From: Stereum hirsutum FP-91666 SS1 | Lineage: Eukaryota > Basidiomycota > Agaricomycetes > Russulales > Stereaceae | Assembly: GCF_000264905.1 (NCBI RefSeq) | Contig: NW_006763131.1 | Location: 1,289,253-1,353,252 of the forward strand | Direction of reading: 5' to 3' | Length of the DNA: 64,000 nucleotides | Shown: in pieces, positions 63,530 through 64,000 of the stretch | Numbering within the stretch: position 1 is the first letter of the stretch | Layout: every line of letters begins with the position of its first letter | The notes under the pieces: generated by a model | Database searches by the model: none | Told to the model about the DNA's origin: nothing | Seen by the model: the letters and a program-made list of their open reading frames with translations, nothing else | Program-made: the position numbers and the translations under genes

Positions 63530-64000
63530 ATGGTGCGTACCTCCAGGAAAACCTTTGACCACACGTAGCTTATGGTCCGTCGTATAGGTATTTATCAACA
63601 ATCAGAAGTTTGCTTGGTACGCACTCACCTGCACTTCAGAAGAAACGTTCTCTAATATGTTCTTCAATCGTCGCACTGAAACAGCGAATCCTGTATCAAA
63701 GGCCACCGTTCCTCATCATGCTCCCATACCGACCGCCCATTGTACGAAATCAAGAAGAAAGGCCGCCCTGTATCCCAATGCGAACGCTGCCGCGAGCTAC
63801 GCAGTACGAAGCGTGTACATTCGAAGTGTACCTGCTCAGATTCACGAGCATCGAACAGCCACGAGACTGAGAAGGCATTTGGGACGAAACGTAAGTGGCC
63901 CTGTCATCTGAGCGGGATTTTGCTATCTTCAGGGTCTCCTCTTGACCCGTTGTGATGTTATATGACCGTCTATTCTTACCACTCTTCTAAGACAGAGAAG
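63530..64000 (+). CDS. Copper-fist DNA-binding transcription factor, 5' part
   Basis: Regulator of the Ace1/Mac1/Cuf1 type. Coding starts with an ATG-only segment (63530-63532) followed directly by an intron (GTGCGT..TATAG). Exon 2 is 63588-63616 and exon 3 is 63685-63890. The spliced start reads MVFINNQKFACESCIKGHR and continues SSSCSHTDRPLYEIKKKGRP. The zinc module C-x2-C-x8-C-x-H and the minor-groove motif KKGRP are complete, and a second Cys cluster follows (QCERCRELRSTKRVHSKCTC). An acceptor at 63932 would lead to an early stop after seven codons, so the true continuation probably lies beyond the window. Copper or iron regulation is inferred from the family. Confidence 0.9.

Overview
The window is nuclear DNA of a basidiomycete fungus, most likely an agaricomycete. 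Genes are dense, lie on both strands and carry many short introns (mostly 50-75 nt, GT..AG). The cytoplasmic dynein heavy chain is present as a motor-only gene, the split arrangement described for Agaricomycetes. Two gene families typical of these fungi are also present: a signal-peptide/Ser-rich/single-TM protein and a multi-TM membrane protein. I see no CRISPR array, rRNA or convincing tRNA.

Layout. 1-7.75 kb (-): dynein motor gene, open at the left edge. 7.97-8.64 (+): spliceosomal Sm protein E. 8.75-10.05 (-): peroxin PEX10. 10.5-11.96 (-) and 12.16-14.0 (+): divergent serine (3-phosphoglycerate dehydrogenase) and histidine (HIS7) biosynthesis genes sharing a 197-bp promoter. 15.6-17.2 (-): Pal1 morphology protein, divergent from a cytochrome-b5 front-end desaturase (17.7-19.8, +). 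20.7-21.5 (-): RPL13. 22.4-24.3 (+): disordered KEN-box protein. 25.0-26.8 (+): signal-peptide/TM protein. 27.8-28.5 (-): MGR2, divergent from a UPF0014 membrane protein (29.0-30.4, +). 30.8-32.1 (-): GDSL esterase, apparently broken. 33.0-35.9 (-): 947-aa disordered protein. 36.4-38.2 (-): mitochondrial aspartate aminotransferase. 39.04-39.34: a MITE with perfect terminal repeats. 40.55-45.4 (+): 1,482-aa RS-rich/coiled-coil protein. 46.2-47.8 (-): Elongator subunit ELP5. 48.0-48.9 (-): GNAT-like membrane protein. 49.6-51.2 (+): dienelactone hydrolase. 51.9-53.7 (-): EF-1alpha. 54.8-56.8 (-): PAS-kinase-type kinase. 58.5-59.1 (-): RPL32. 60.6-62.4 (+): multi-TM protein. 63.5-end (+): copper-fist regulator, open at the right edge.

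Most genes are housekeeping genes of unrelated pathways (translation, splicing, peroxisome and mitochondrial import, amino-acid synthesis, transport). I find no secondary-metabolite cluster, mating-type locus or new multigene system. The most unusual features are structural: the split dynein, very small exons (4 nt in MGR2, 9 nt in the hydrolase, 14 nt in the membrane protein, an ATG-only coding exon in the copper-fist gene), the MITE, and telomere-like ARCCCTAA motifs in several housekeeping promoters. Gene models were spliced by hand from frame continuity and conserved motifs. Where I give exon sums, they close in frame.
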